From: Epiperipatus broadwayi
Taxonomy: Eukaryota; Onychophora; Udeonychophora; Euonychophora; Peripatidae
Direction: 5' to 3'
Assembly (NCBI GenBank): GCA_028023455.1
Contig: JAQFVV010012418.1
Span: forward strand, 4,831,244-4,895,243
DNA: 64,000 nt
Shown: piece by piece, positions 35,829 through 45,354 of the stretch
Numbering within the stretch: the stretch's first letter is position 1
Layout: every line of letters starts with the position of its first letter
Notes under the pieces: generated by a model
What the model was told of the DNA's origin: nothing
The model's input: only the letters and a program-made list of their open reading frames with translations
Database searches by the model: none
Translations under genes and position numbers: made by a program

Positions 35829-36003
35829 TTGCAAGACAATGGTGATAAGTCTTCAGTCAGCTGCAATGAAGCTACATTTCTGAGATCCCCAGATGATGAC
35901 AGTGAACCTGGAAAGTCAGATAAAACTACAAAGCAAATAAGGCATCTACCAACACACCTACATGACTATGTTCCCCAGGCTAATTTTAGCTGGGGGGAGG
36001 AAA
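35829..36003 (+). pseudogene. remnant of the pol C-terminus plus polypurine tract, element B
   Basis: The frame contains SPDDDSEPGK, then RHLPTHLHDYVPQ, like the poorly conserved end of Gypsy polyproteins (basic residues, P-x-L-x-DYVP). The same nucleotide stretch, decayed, lies at the corresponding place in element A. The polypurine tract GGGGGGAGGAAA (35992-36003), which primes plus-strand synthesis, abuts the 3' LTR. Confidence 0.65.
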
Positions 36004-36900
36004 TGTCATATTATCTACTCTTCAAATAATGAACTAGTCCAGATTCCATCTTATTTAATCAAATAGAGCAATCATTACCATGATCCTATGCATATACAGA
36101 TAGATAACGCATAGCCAATGGCAAGAATAGACCAGTAGGCAATGATGCTTACTGAATCTGAATATTTCCATTAAGGATAAGGATCTGGCATTAAATAGTC
36201 TTTTTGAAGGTCAGGTCTGAGAACAATGGTTACAAAGCTGAAAGATAGAATTCTCATTCTCCATACATGTTCTGCAGAGAGCTACTGTCAAACCTGAATG
36301 GCAGTATAAATATTCTCTAGAGAACTACCGTCATAAATCTGAAAGACAAAATTGCCATTCTCCAGATAATAGTAGTTAAGCTAAATGGTTGACACAATGA
36401 GGCAAGTTTACATTGGAAATTGCTAGAACCACTGGCATGAGGCAAGCTGTCATAGTACAACTGAAAATATCATCAGACCTACTCACAAAATAAGTTGGCC
36501 AAAATACAATTGGAAGTGGTAGGAGACTTATAAAGGTGGGCTTGCAGTTCTTTTTTCTGTAGTTCACCCCAGAACCAGGAGATATATTTCACTAACAATA
36601 GCAGATGGAATATAGTCATTGTAAAATATATTGTAAATGCGAGTGTACATTTATTTCCATATTTGGTAATAAATATAATATTAGAAACGTATTACACGAT
36701 TGTACATTTATTTCCATATGCAGTAATAAATATAATATTAGAAATGTATTTACACGTTTGTATTTACATAAATCTGCGAATATTAAATCACATATATAAT
36801 CCACAGTAATAAATATAATATTAGAAATGTATTTACACGTTTGTATTTACATAAATCTGCGAATATTAAATCACATATATAATCCAGACAAAACCCTACA
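36004..36900 (+). repeat. 3' LTR of element B with tandem expansions
   Basis: This LTR begins TGTCATATTATC and ends CCAGACAAAACCCTACA. It is longer than the 5' LTR (897 bp) because of tandem duplications: one of about 58 bp around TGTACATTTATTTCCATAT, and one of about 83 bp (36722-36804 repeated at 36805-36887). Confidence 0.85.
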
Positions 36901-36905
36901 GTATC
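36901..36905. repeat. target-site duplication of LTR element B, right copy
   Basis: GTATC directly follows the 3' LTR and matches 33580-33584. Confidence 0.8.
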
Positions 36906-36964
36906 CATCTTTTTTTTTTGTTTGATTGAGAAATTAGCATTGATATCAGAGAGGATATTATTTT

Positions 36965-37338
36965 CAAGATTGTTAAAATGATTCTAGTGACTAAGGCTTG
37001 TAAATTATTGCATTTGAAGTTTATTTCTTCAATAATATCATACATATACAAAAATATTTTGTATCAAGATTGTTAAAATGATTCTAGTGACTATGACTTG
37101 TAAATTATTGCATTTGAAGTTTATTTCTTCAATAATATCATACATATACAAAAATATTTTGTATCAAGATTGTTAAAATGTTTATTTCTTCAATAATATC
37201 ATACATATACAAAAATATTTTGTATCAAGATTGTTAAAATGATTCTAGTGACTATGACTGACTATGACTTGTAAATTATTGCATTTGAAGTTTATTTCTT
37301 CAATAATATCATACATATACAAAAATATTTTGTATCAA
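36965..37338. repeat. minisatellite, 100-bp unit, about 3.7 copies
   Basis: CAAGATTGTTAAAATG recurs at 36965, 37065, 37165 and 37226. The third unit lacks about 39 bp and the fourth has a small internal duplication (GACTGACTAT). It lies just outside the right end of element B. Confidence 0.9.
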
Positions 37339-37592
37339 ATATATTATAAATAAATACTAGCTAATATTATTTAATAGTATATCTAGCCAAGAGGAAATAA
37401 ATCAATAATAATCAGTATATCCTTAATATCACAATCTTCTTTCTTAGAGTACAAAATTCATCTGAGATTATTTGCCTTATTGCATTAATATGTCATTATA
37501 AATTATGTGGTTGAACAGATGTGATCCTCTTTATATCTGTGCAGCCAGATAAAATATCAATAGCAATGAGTTATGATTAACAAGGATATCTC

Positions 37593-37598
37593 ATAAGT
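37593..37598. repeat. target-site duplication of LTR element A, left copy
   Basis: ATAAGT here matches ATAAGT at 41784-41789, directly outside the two LTRs. Five or six bases are possible because of the adjoining T. Confidence 0.85.
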
Positions 37599-38148
37599 TG
37601 TTTTGGTCTGAATTGCAAACTCAAACCAACATTTATAAAAAATATGAACACTCAAAAGTTAGTATAATTTATTAGTAACAAATATATCAACAAATACAAT
37701 AAACTTAGTTAACATTGGGCTGGTCATATCCGAATGACTGGACTAACTTCCAGCTGTATATAATAGCTTGCCTTATGAGTTTTAGCCGATACTCTTCTGA
37801 ATTAGTTTCCTGTCCTATTGTGGACTTGTCTCACTACAGCAGACTTATAGTCTAATGGCTATAACAGAAATATGCACTGTTGGCAGTGCTTTCAAAAGAG
37901 GAGTGCATTCAGTTCAGGTTAATCAGATGTTCTCTGCTTTCGTCAAAAAAGGCTATTTATTACCAGATCCCAACCTTATTGGCAGCCATCAGATTCTGAG
38001 AGCATCACTGACTATTGGTTAGTACTAACCATTGGCTATGTTTTACACATATGTTTACCCATTGGTTAACAACAGTGAATGGTCAATCAGATCAGATAAG
38101 GAAGGAATCTGGGCTAGTCTATTTCTGATGGCAAAATGAGCTATGACA
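37599..38148 (-). repeat. 3' LTR of element A
   Basis: This 550-bp repeat matches 41149-41783. On the minus strand it begins TGTCATAGCTC and ends CCAAAACA, giving the TG...CA termini. Confidence 0.9.
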
Positions 38149-38744
38149 TCTCTGCCACTAGCTAAAATTATTCCTGGAACACATAGTCATATAGGTAAGC
38201 TGGTTGACATGTTTGTTGATTTCTCAGGTTTATTGCTGTTCTTGTCTTGTTCATCATCATCCTTGCTTGATAGTCTTGTCCCGGGATGTTCGTCTGGGTT
38301 GTTACTGTCAATAGTTTGGTGGTCATTATCTTTGCTTGATGTACTTGTTCCTGGATGATCGTTTTGTTTGCTGCTGGTTCAGTTTCTATATGATTCAGTC
38401 TCAGTTGGTTTAAGTGGCAATGATGTTGATAACTACCTCCTGTTTGACCTACTAGTGTATAGTCATTCAGTTATGTAACCACCGCTGAGATTCATTTTGT
38501 GAACCCAATGTATATTCTGTATAGCACTGAGTGCCTATTTGCACTTTTATTTTGCTATTTTCTTTTTGTTCCTATTTGGAATGAGGTTTCTAGGTTGATA
38601 GGTTAGTTCAAACTTGTCTATTGAAGGCAGTTCTGCTGAAATCTTTCCTGTTGCTGTACTTGATGTTAAGTGCTGTGCTAGCAGTGTTCTGGCAAACCTG
38701 GTATTCCAGCTTCCTGGATCCATCTTTGTTATCAGCTTCCTGGA
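38149..38744 (-). pseudogene. pol C-terminal remnant of element A
   Basis: Between the integrase core and the 3' LTR the minus strand is disrupted by stops. Near the LTR the nucleotides correspond to the pol end of element B (a decayed counterpart of PTHLHDYVP, then AATTTTAGCT). Two similar 60-base segments at about 38245-38360 (with CTTGCTTGAT) form an imperfect tandem repeat. Confidence 0.5.
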
Positions 38745-39230
38745 TCCATCTTTGTTATCAGCTTTTTTGCTTCTTGAACTAGTCTCTCTGCCTGGACATT
38801 GCTTTCTAGGTGAAATACTAGGCTGTACACTAGCTGAATGTCATGCCCTTGCTGTAAATGTTGTGCCATTATCTGAAATTATTGTTTTACGTAGGCCATG
38901 TATTACAAATAGCCTCGTAAGAGCTTCTACTGTTGCTATGGACTGAAGTGATGGGACTTCCACCACTTCCAGCCACTTGGAGTATGTGTCAACTACTATC
39001 AACAGATTTCCATTCCATGGGCCTGCATGGTCCACATGGAGTCTGGACCAGAGCTCTTCGAGTTTAGGCCACTAAGCTGTTTTGTCTTTTGTTGGCATGC
39101 TTTGATTCATTCACTGCCAGCAGTGGTGAACTTTCCCCTCAATATCATCATTTAAGATAAGCCACTATATGTATGATCTTTCCAGCATCTTCATTCAGAC
39201 AATCCCATGATCAGTTGAGAGGTCCAACCT
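38745..39230 (-). pseudogene. integrase remnant of element A
   Basis: Integrase inserts retroelement DNA into chromosomes. The minus strand shows the zinc-binding part (HGIV, then ERSYI and HHCWQ, where a stop replaces the second Cys). The catalytic core follows: LHVDHAGPWNG with the first Asp, VVDTYSKWLEV, and HGLRKTIISDNGTTF with the second Asp. The open core at 38841-39035 is 64 residues. Downstream a shifted frame continues through a decayed AERLVQ-like stretch near the third acidic residue. At least five stops or shifts are visible, so no function is expected. Confidence 0.85.
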
Positions 39231-39470
39231 TTGACCAATAGGCTGAATGCAACTCATCTGGTTTTTTATTTGGTCAACCCTGTTGGATCATTTTTGTACC
39301 TTTTGGAATCCAGGGTCATTAGTTAATGCAGCCACTGTCCTCCTGTTCCATGGTATATTTGATTCCAAGTCAAACATGTTAATTGATTTACTTGATGTTG
39401 TTAGATTGTAGCTTACTTTAATTAATATTGCGACCTGGTTCACTTTTCTCACTGCAAAGCCTAAGTGACT
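39231..39470 (-). other. junction where reverse transcriptase and RNase H are missing
   Basis: In Gypsy elements roughly 2 kb encoding reverse transcriptase and RNase H lie between protease and integrase. Here only about 240 bases separate them, without a recognisable motif, so a large internal deletion is inferred. Confidence 0.6.
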
Positions 39471-39790
39471 GAAGCAGTCACAGTCTAATAAATTACTATG
39501 ATCATCTGATGCCACCACCAGTGGTAGGTACAGTCTTGTTAGGCATAGTAATTTTAACTGTTGTTTGGGCCAATGGTTTTATTTTATTGCCCTGATAGTC
39601 TATGACTGACTTGCTTTTAAGATGCAGCTTGTGTTCATTATTCCTATTAATGATAGCCCAGGTCTTTTTTGAAATAAGACACTGTAGACCCTACGTCCAG
39701 TTCTATTGTAACTGGCACATCATTAATTATAATCGTGTTTAAATCCAGACCGATAGTCTTTTATATAATTTATACAGGCAATTTATTTTT
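39470..39790 (-). pseudogene. aspartic protease remnant of element A
   Basis: This part would process the polyprotein. On the minus strand the active-site region reads VPVTIELDVGSTVSYFKKD at about 39664-39720; the usual D-T-G is D-V-G, so the catalytic motif is altered. Downstream come SVIDYQGNKIKPL and LPLVVASDD...LLDCDCFSHLG, which correspond to the flap region and the LLGRDWL-like end of retroelement proteases. Confidence 0.75.
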
Positions 39791-39829
39791 ATTATAATTG
39801 CCTTGATGTTTTTTTGGAACTGATTTTTC

Positions 39830-40553
39830 CATTCTCATATCGGCTATCTGTAAATTTTAGACAAACTGCTTTTATATGTCCAACTCCTTGCAAATCATAT
39901 ATGTAGTACAACGATGCAGGCTTTCTGTATGTGTGTGCACTTGTTTATCACAACTATAGAAATGCTTTATACCTATTGTTACTGAATTATCTGAGCTGAC
40001 TGTCTGACCGACCCAGTGTTTTGCTCAATTTTTTTGCACATCATAATAATCTTTTTTAATGGCTTTGCCTGACTAGCTATAAAGTTTTGCTAGTATTGCT
40101 TGGGGCAAATCTGATTCAAAGTCTAAATCCAGCATCATTAGCAATTTTAGTCTTAAACTGTAATCGTTTATTTTGCAAATAAAACAATCATGAATTGATT
40201 CATTCAGAAAATCTTTGAATTTGCACTTTAATGCCAATGTTTGGATTCTTATTGCAAACACTTGGACACAGAGATTGAAATAATATCTCTGCATTATTGT
40301 CAGAAATTCTGGGGGGTCTGAGAATTGCTAACATTTTGTCAAAATCTAAGTCATATGACTTTTTTTGGCATAGATTGTAATTTCAGGATCTCGAAAGTTT
40401 GAGGTCTTATTATGGCCATTAATGTTGCTAATTTTACTTCAGGTTCTTGATCTGATTAGCCTGTAGGTAAAATATTAATCACTCTTAATAGCTTGACCAG
40501 CCATCAGGGTGGGCTGGATCAAAAGCTTCTATACAGCCAGCAAAATTCACCAT
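39830..40553 (-). pseudogene. gag remnant of element A
   Basis: Gag forms the particle and binds RNA. A start ATG at 40553 opens MVNFAGCIEAFDPAH and WSSY, a typical Gypsy gag beginning, but a stop follows within 25 codons. The frame at 40073-40294 keeps a central gag region (ALKCKFKDFLNESIHD, then KLLMMLDLDFE). Near 39861-39887 GVGHIKAVC is the end of a CCHC zinc knuckle. Frames change several times. Confidence 0.75.
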
Positions 40554-41148
40554 TGTTTTATTTCATTCTTTAACTCATGAGAGAAATAATTGTGAATTAA
40601 CACTCGTTCATTAATTTTACAACTACAGTTGTAATTGTTCAAAAATCACTAGTGACAAAGCTATCAATCCACTAGGGTGAGCTTCTGTCACTTTGTTACA
40701 AGCCCTCGAGATTGTTTTAAGCCTTCAATTGACACTCCTATAATGTTTGCAGTCAATATTTGTTTCAGATCTGTTGAATCTGATTTTTTGTTCAAGCAGA
40801 TCTAAGTGATTATTCATATAATTATTTATTATAGATTCTCTTTCCAGCGCCTTAACACACTTGTATTTTGTTATAATTACTGTATTGTAAATAAGACAAA
40901 TGTCTTTAGCAACACTCAAGTATTTACTTTATTTTTCCAGCCATAGGAAAAATATTCCTTTTTCCAATTCTGTTAGCTTACATTTTTTTCCAGCCATGGG
41001 GAAAATAACTCTTGTTTGACTGCCAATTCTATTGGCTTTATCACTGTATTGTAAATACGACAAATGTTTTTAACTGCACATTCACCTATTTACTCTATTT
41101 TCCATTGTGGGGAAAAATATTTCTTTTGTCTGACTGTGCCAATTCTGT
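40554..41148 (-). promoter_or_regulatory. leader of element A with primer-binding-like site and repeats
   Basis: Adjacent to the 5' LTR the minus strand reads TTGGCACAGTCAGAC, a primer-binding-like site resembling the complement of a tRNA-Ser 3' end. The leader contains imperfect repeats: ACTGTATTGTAAATA(A/C)GACAAATG occurs twice, and the CCAATTCT(G/A)TTGG-like junction motif occurs three times between 40965 and 41150. Confidence 0.6.
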
Positions 41149-41783
41149 TGTTTTTGGCCTGAATTGCAGACTCAACCCACCAGTTATAAAAAATATGAAC
41201 ACTCAAAAGTTAGTATAATTTATTAATAATAAATATATATATTATATAATCAATGAATACAATATCACATCTATAAATTTAGTTAAAATTGGGCTGATCA
41301 TGCCTAAATGACTGGACTCATTTCCAGCTGCATATATTTGCCTTGTGAGTTTTAGCCAAGACTATTCCAGCTGTAATAGACAGCATGCCTTGAGTTGACC
41401 CTAGTCTTTGCAGCTTCCAGTCCTATCGTGGACTTGACTATAATAGAAACATGCACTGTTGACAGTAGTTTTAAATGAAAGTGCATTCAGTAGTTTAGGT
41501 TAGACAGATGTTCTTTGCTTTCAGCAAAAAGACCGACTATTTATTACCAGATCCCAACCTTACTGGCAGTCATCGGATTCTGAGAGCATCACTGCTTATT
41601 CGTTAGTACTAACCATTGGCTGTGTTTTACATATTTGTTTACCAATGCTTATTGGTTAGTACTAACCATTGGCTGTGTTTTACATATTTGTTTACCCATT
41701 GGTTAGCGGCAGTGACTGCTCAATCCGATTAGATAAGGAAGGAATCTGCTAGTCCATTTCCGATGGCAAGGTGAGATATGACA
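41149..41783 (-). repeat. 5' LTR of element A
   Basis: This 635-bp repeat begins TGTCATATCTCACC on the minus strand and ends CCAAAAACA. It is longer than the 3' LTR because a segment of about 55 bp (GTTAGTACTAACCATTGGCT and following) is duplicated at about 41603-41700. Confidence 0.9.
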
Positions 41784-44700
41784 ATAAGTTAAATATATTG
41801 TGAAGCATATTATATATATAGATAGATTTATTGTGAAAGATCTTTTATGCATGAAAGAATATTAACAGTGCATATTGAAATATATGAAAGTAAAAATATA
41901 GTATTCTTTAAATATAAGATTCATTGATTATATTTATATGAAGTTATATAGTTATTTAATTAACATTATTTTTGGAAGATAATTTATATTTTGAAAGATC
42001 TACCTATAGTAGTAATGGTGTTATGTTTAATATTATTTTTGGAAGATAATTTATATTTTGAGTTAACAAATTCTATGAAATGAATGTTTTTGGTGTCTTC
42101 TTGAGTCAATCATTTATGTGATACACTTATTGAATTTATCCGGTTATTAAATGTAAAATTTATAATGCACAATATATATTTATATAAAATGTGAATTTAT
42201 AAATATTAAAAATTTATAATTTTACAATAGCTAACAAGGATAAAATATACAGAATAATGTAATATTTAAAATTGAACAATTATCTTATTTCTCATCAGAA
42301 ACACAAATTCTCAAAAAAAACAGGCACTTATTCATCAGAAAAGCATGTGAAAAAAAAAAAAGATGCATGGGAAATGGTGCTATCATCTTTTTAATTTCCT
42401 AGACTGTTCACTAGATATATCCATTTTATGTGGATTTAAAATCAACAAGAAGTTATCATTATTAATAATGACACAATTAGGTGATATAACATTATAGAAA
42501 AGCTTACAAATGAAGAAAAATGGAGTTAAAATCCACTGATACAATGTTACATCAGATTAGACAAATCATCAACAATGAATTCTATAAGGTTACATCTACA
42601 CTGTTCAAAAACTGTAAATATAGAGAAAGACCATGGAGTGCTTCTTGTGATGCCATTATAACGTTTCAAGAATTACAGATTGAGATGATGATTTGAATAG
42701 AGACTCCGTAAGATAGCTAACCAAAATACTCGTAATACGAAACGACTTTTATAGAATTCAATAAGCTTTATATGTATTTTTAACTTTTATCATTACAACA
42801 TATATGCATATATTTTTTGATAGTTTATTATCGGTTATAATTAAAGTCAATTATTTCAATATATTATTTTTCACTAACATTATGATCTAAATATAAATTC
42901 AGAAATAAAATGCATTGGTTTAAAATCCAATTATACTATTGTATAATATCTATAAAAAACAATGGATTACTGCATTTTATTATATATTAATTAATCTTTT
43001 TATTTTTACATTAAATATTAACAACGTATTCATTTTAAGATCTGCAAAAATATATTATTTATACGTGTTACTGTATATATATTTATACACACTTTTACAG
43101 TTCTACGAAAAGCTGCACTCCGCGGGAAGCTAATTAAAAGATATTTTATTATATTTGTAAATTTAAATATATAACTTTCCTGTTATTGGATGAAATCTTT
43201 TTGAAATGTGAATAAAGAAATCTTTAATTTAAAATTACAGCTAATATTTAATTATGATTTATTAATTATTTGATACACTTTGTAATGACATTTTAACATG
43301 AAAAAGCATAATTTTTTTAATTAAAAAATACAAACAATGTAAGCGATTTTAAGTCTGCTATTACAAAATATTTTATTATTTTTTCTTTAACACTGAAAGA
43401 TGGGGAAAGTAATTTTAAATGCATAAGCAAAACCGTTTATTAAAATCAATAACTAATAATAAATGATGCATTATTCGTATAAGGTATTTAAATATATAAT
43501 TTGCCACCTTGAACAGTAAACACATTTTGAAAACAATTGATGACGTCAACTTAAATCAAATAAGCATCTCACATTCATAAAAAAATAGTTGTTTTAAATT
43601 TAATAATATATATATTTACTAACAATTTTAGATATCTAGGAATATTATAACCAAGAAGTAACACCTGATTGTTATGAATGATAACTTGCTTTCCTTTAAC
43701 TATAAAGATGGTAATAAGAAATATATTTGAAAGAAACTCTAAACTTAATTAAAGTGAAAAAATCATCTAAAATAATATTCATATTATTTATCTACAATAT
43801 AAAAATGATGGTTTAGATATACAAAGAAAAGAAATAAATTTTAAATGTCTATAGCACATAGCTATTAATATAATGTAAATACAGTATTTAAGTAACACCA
43901 ATATATAAACACACAAATCATACCTAGTAAGCAGTTAATGTAAATCTTTCATTTTCATAATAAATAACTACTAAATTTCAGCAATAAACGAAGTGCAACG
44001 GTTAGATAACTCAAGTGGAAAAGTTCACTAGCATAAACAATTCAACTCTCCTACCCTATAAATACTTTCATATGATATTACTAGATGGTACATTAAGCAA
44101 CACAATTTAAATATAAATCATCATGTTATAGAAAAAAAATTAAAACTAAGTACTATTTATCATATAATATAAAAGATGTGCTTTTAAAACTAAAAAATAC
44201 TTTTTAGTTACAAATAAAAAAACAGTACCAGATGAAAAAATGAGAGAATCATCCTCATCAGGATATTGGCATGTGATTATGTATTGAATGGAAAATGATA
44301 AGATTGATTGATTTCTTCCTGGTAAGTGTAACACAAATTTAATTCATTCAGCACAATATTGGTCATTAATTTAAATGGATCATTGTTAGAACCATGGATC
44401 ATTATCATCGTTTGATTACTACAAATGTAATTTCCAATGAAGTATGATCTTATTTCCCTAGCAATAATTCTTCTTATTTATTACTTAAGATTAATCACAA
44501 AAACAGTATTACCAGTTTTATTTATTTTGAGGATAAGAACGCTTGTACACTATCTGGAGTCACATCTAGGTTGGAAAGATTGACTTCCCTAACCTTATTA
44601 CTCCTTAAACATTTGTTCTCATCTATTAACTTATCCACAATCTAGCTTAACTTGGAAGCACGTTGAATTCTTCTATATGTCAGATAAACTAACACATTCA

Positions 44701-45094
44701 AAATATAATACATGCTATGTAAACAGATTTAAAAATGAACATAATCACTCATCTTTAATTTTAAAACAAAATTTTCATGAAATAATATGAAATAGCAAAT
44801 GATGCAGAAACTTGAAATAGAAATAAAAATCATGAATTCAGATGCAAATACAAAAACTCATCCTTATATAACAAGCATATCTGCAAATACAGAGATCATT
44901 CTTATTTAAGGTCTACCTGAACATATCAGTGATTGAGTTTATTACTTGATTATACACATCCCTTTCACCTCTTCAAAGATATACAACACACACAAATTAT
45001 TTAATTATCTATAATAATTTTATGAGATAATTTCTCTAAGTAAAAATTTACATTGTTTTAATATCTCATATTAAACATATACAAATAAAAATAT
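41784..45094. other. AT-rich non-coding stretch
   Basis: No gene is recognised. The right target duplication of element A is at 41784-41789. A direct duplication of TTATTTTTGGAAGATAATTT lies at 41957-42062. Short open frames at 42939-43133 and 44146-44334 show no family resemblance. Confidence 0.45.
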
Positions 45095-45354
45095 TGTTAA
45101 ATATATAAATGTTAGACCATTTAAATCCAGAAAATGTTGACATATGTTCATAAATTTTAAATTTTATTCATTCTAAACATGCTTTCAATATATTGAGTAT
45201 CATAATCATAGCTCTGATAAGTTTATTATTTCAAAAGAGCTATAATTATGATGTTCGATGTATTGAAAGCATGCTTATCATAAATAATAAATAAAATTTA
45301 TAAACATGTCTATCTTTTCTGGCTTAAACATCCTAATATTTATATATATTTAAC
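45095..45354. repeat. 260-bp foldback element with about 120-bp arms
   Basis: The arm 45095-45215 pairs with 45236-45354 across a 20-base loop. Matching landmarks include GTTAAATATATA at the outer end and AAGCATGCTTTCAAT-like sequence with CATAATCATAGCTCT near the loop. It is a foldback MITE or a source of hairpin RNA. No target duplication was identified. Confidence 0.75.

Larger units (their letters stand above)
33585..36900 (+). mobile_element. Ty3/Gypsy-type LTR retrotransposon B, internally deleted
   Basis: A 3.3-kb element lies between GTATC duplications with LTRs at both ends. The interior is only about 1.7 kb and has lost recognisable gag, protease, reverse transcriptase and integrase. 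What remains is a primer-binding-like site after the 5' LTR, the end of a pol frame (RHLPTHLHDYVPQ, about 35935-35980) and a strong polypurine tract. The LTR starts resemble those of element A (TGTCATA..., then a shared GATTCC(A/T)TC(T/C)TTAT stretch), so A and B belong to related families. The two LTRs of B have diverged, so the insertion is not recent. Confidence 0.85.
37599..41783 (-). mobile_element. Ty3/Gypsy-type (Mag-like) LTR retrotransposon A, minus strand, defective
   Basis: A 4.2-kb element between ATAAG(T) duplications reads 5' to 3' on the minus strand: LTR, primer-binding-like site, long leader, gag, aspartic protease, integrase, LTR. The reverse transcriptase and RNase H are absent: only about 240 bases separate the protease and integrase remnants. 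Several stop codons and frame changes interrupt the remaining frames. Protein resemblance (RHxDHAGP-type integrase, gag with a MVNF...GCIEAFDP start) and a possible tRNA-Ser primer suggest the Mag group; that placement is inference. The element is dead and would need enzymes from elsewhere. Confidence 0.88.

Noticed and set aside
38614-38946. 110-codon plus-strand open frame
   Set aside because: It is antisense to the integrase remnant of Gypsy element A and has no family resemblance.
44246-44270. CCTGATGAGG on the minus strand
   Set aside because: It lacks the GAAA element and flanking pairing.
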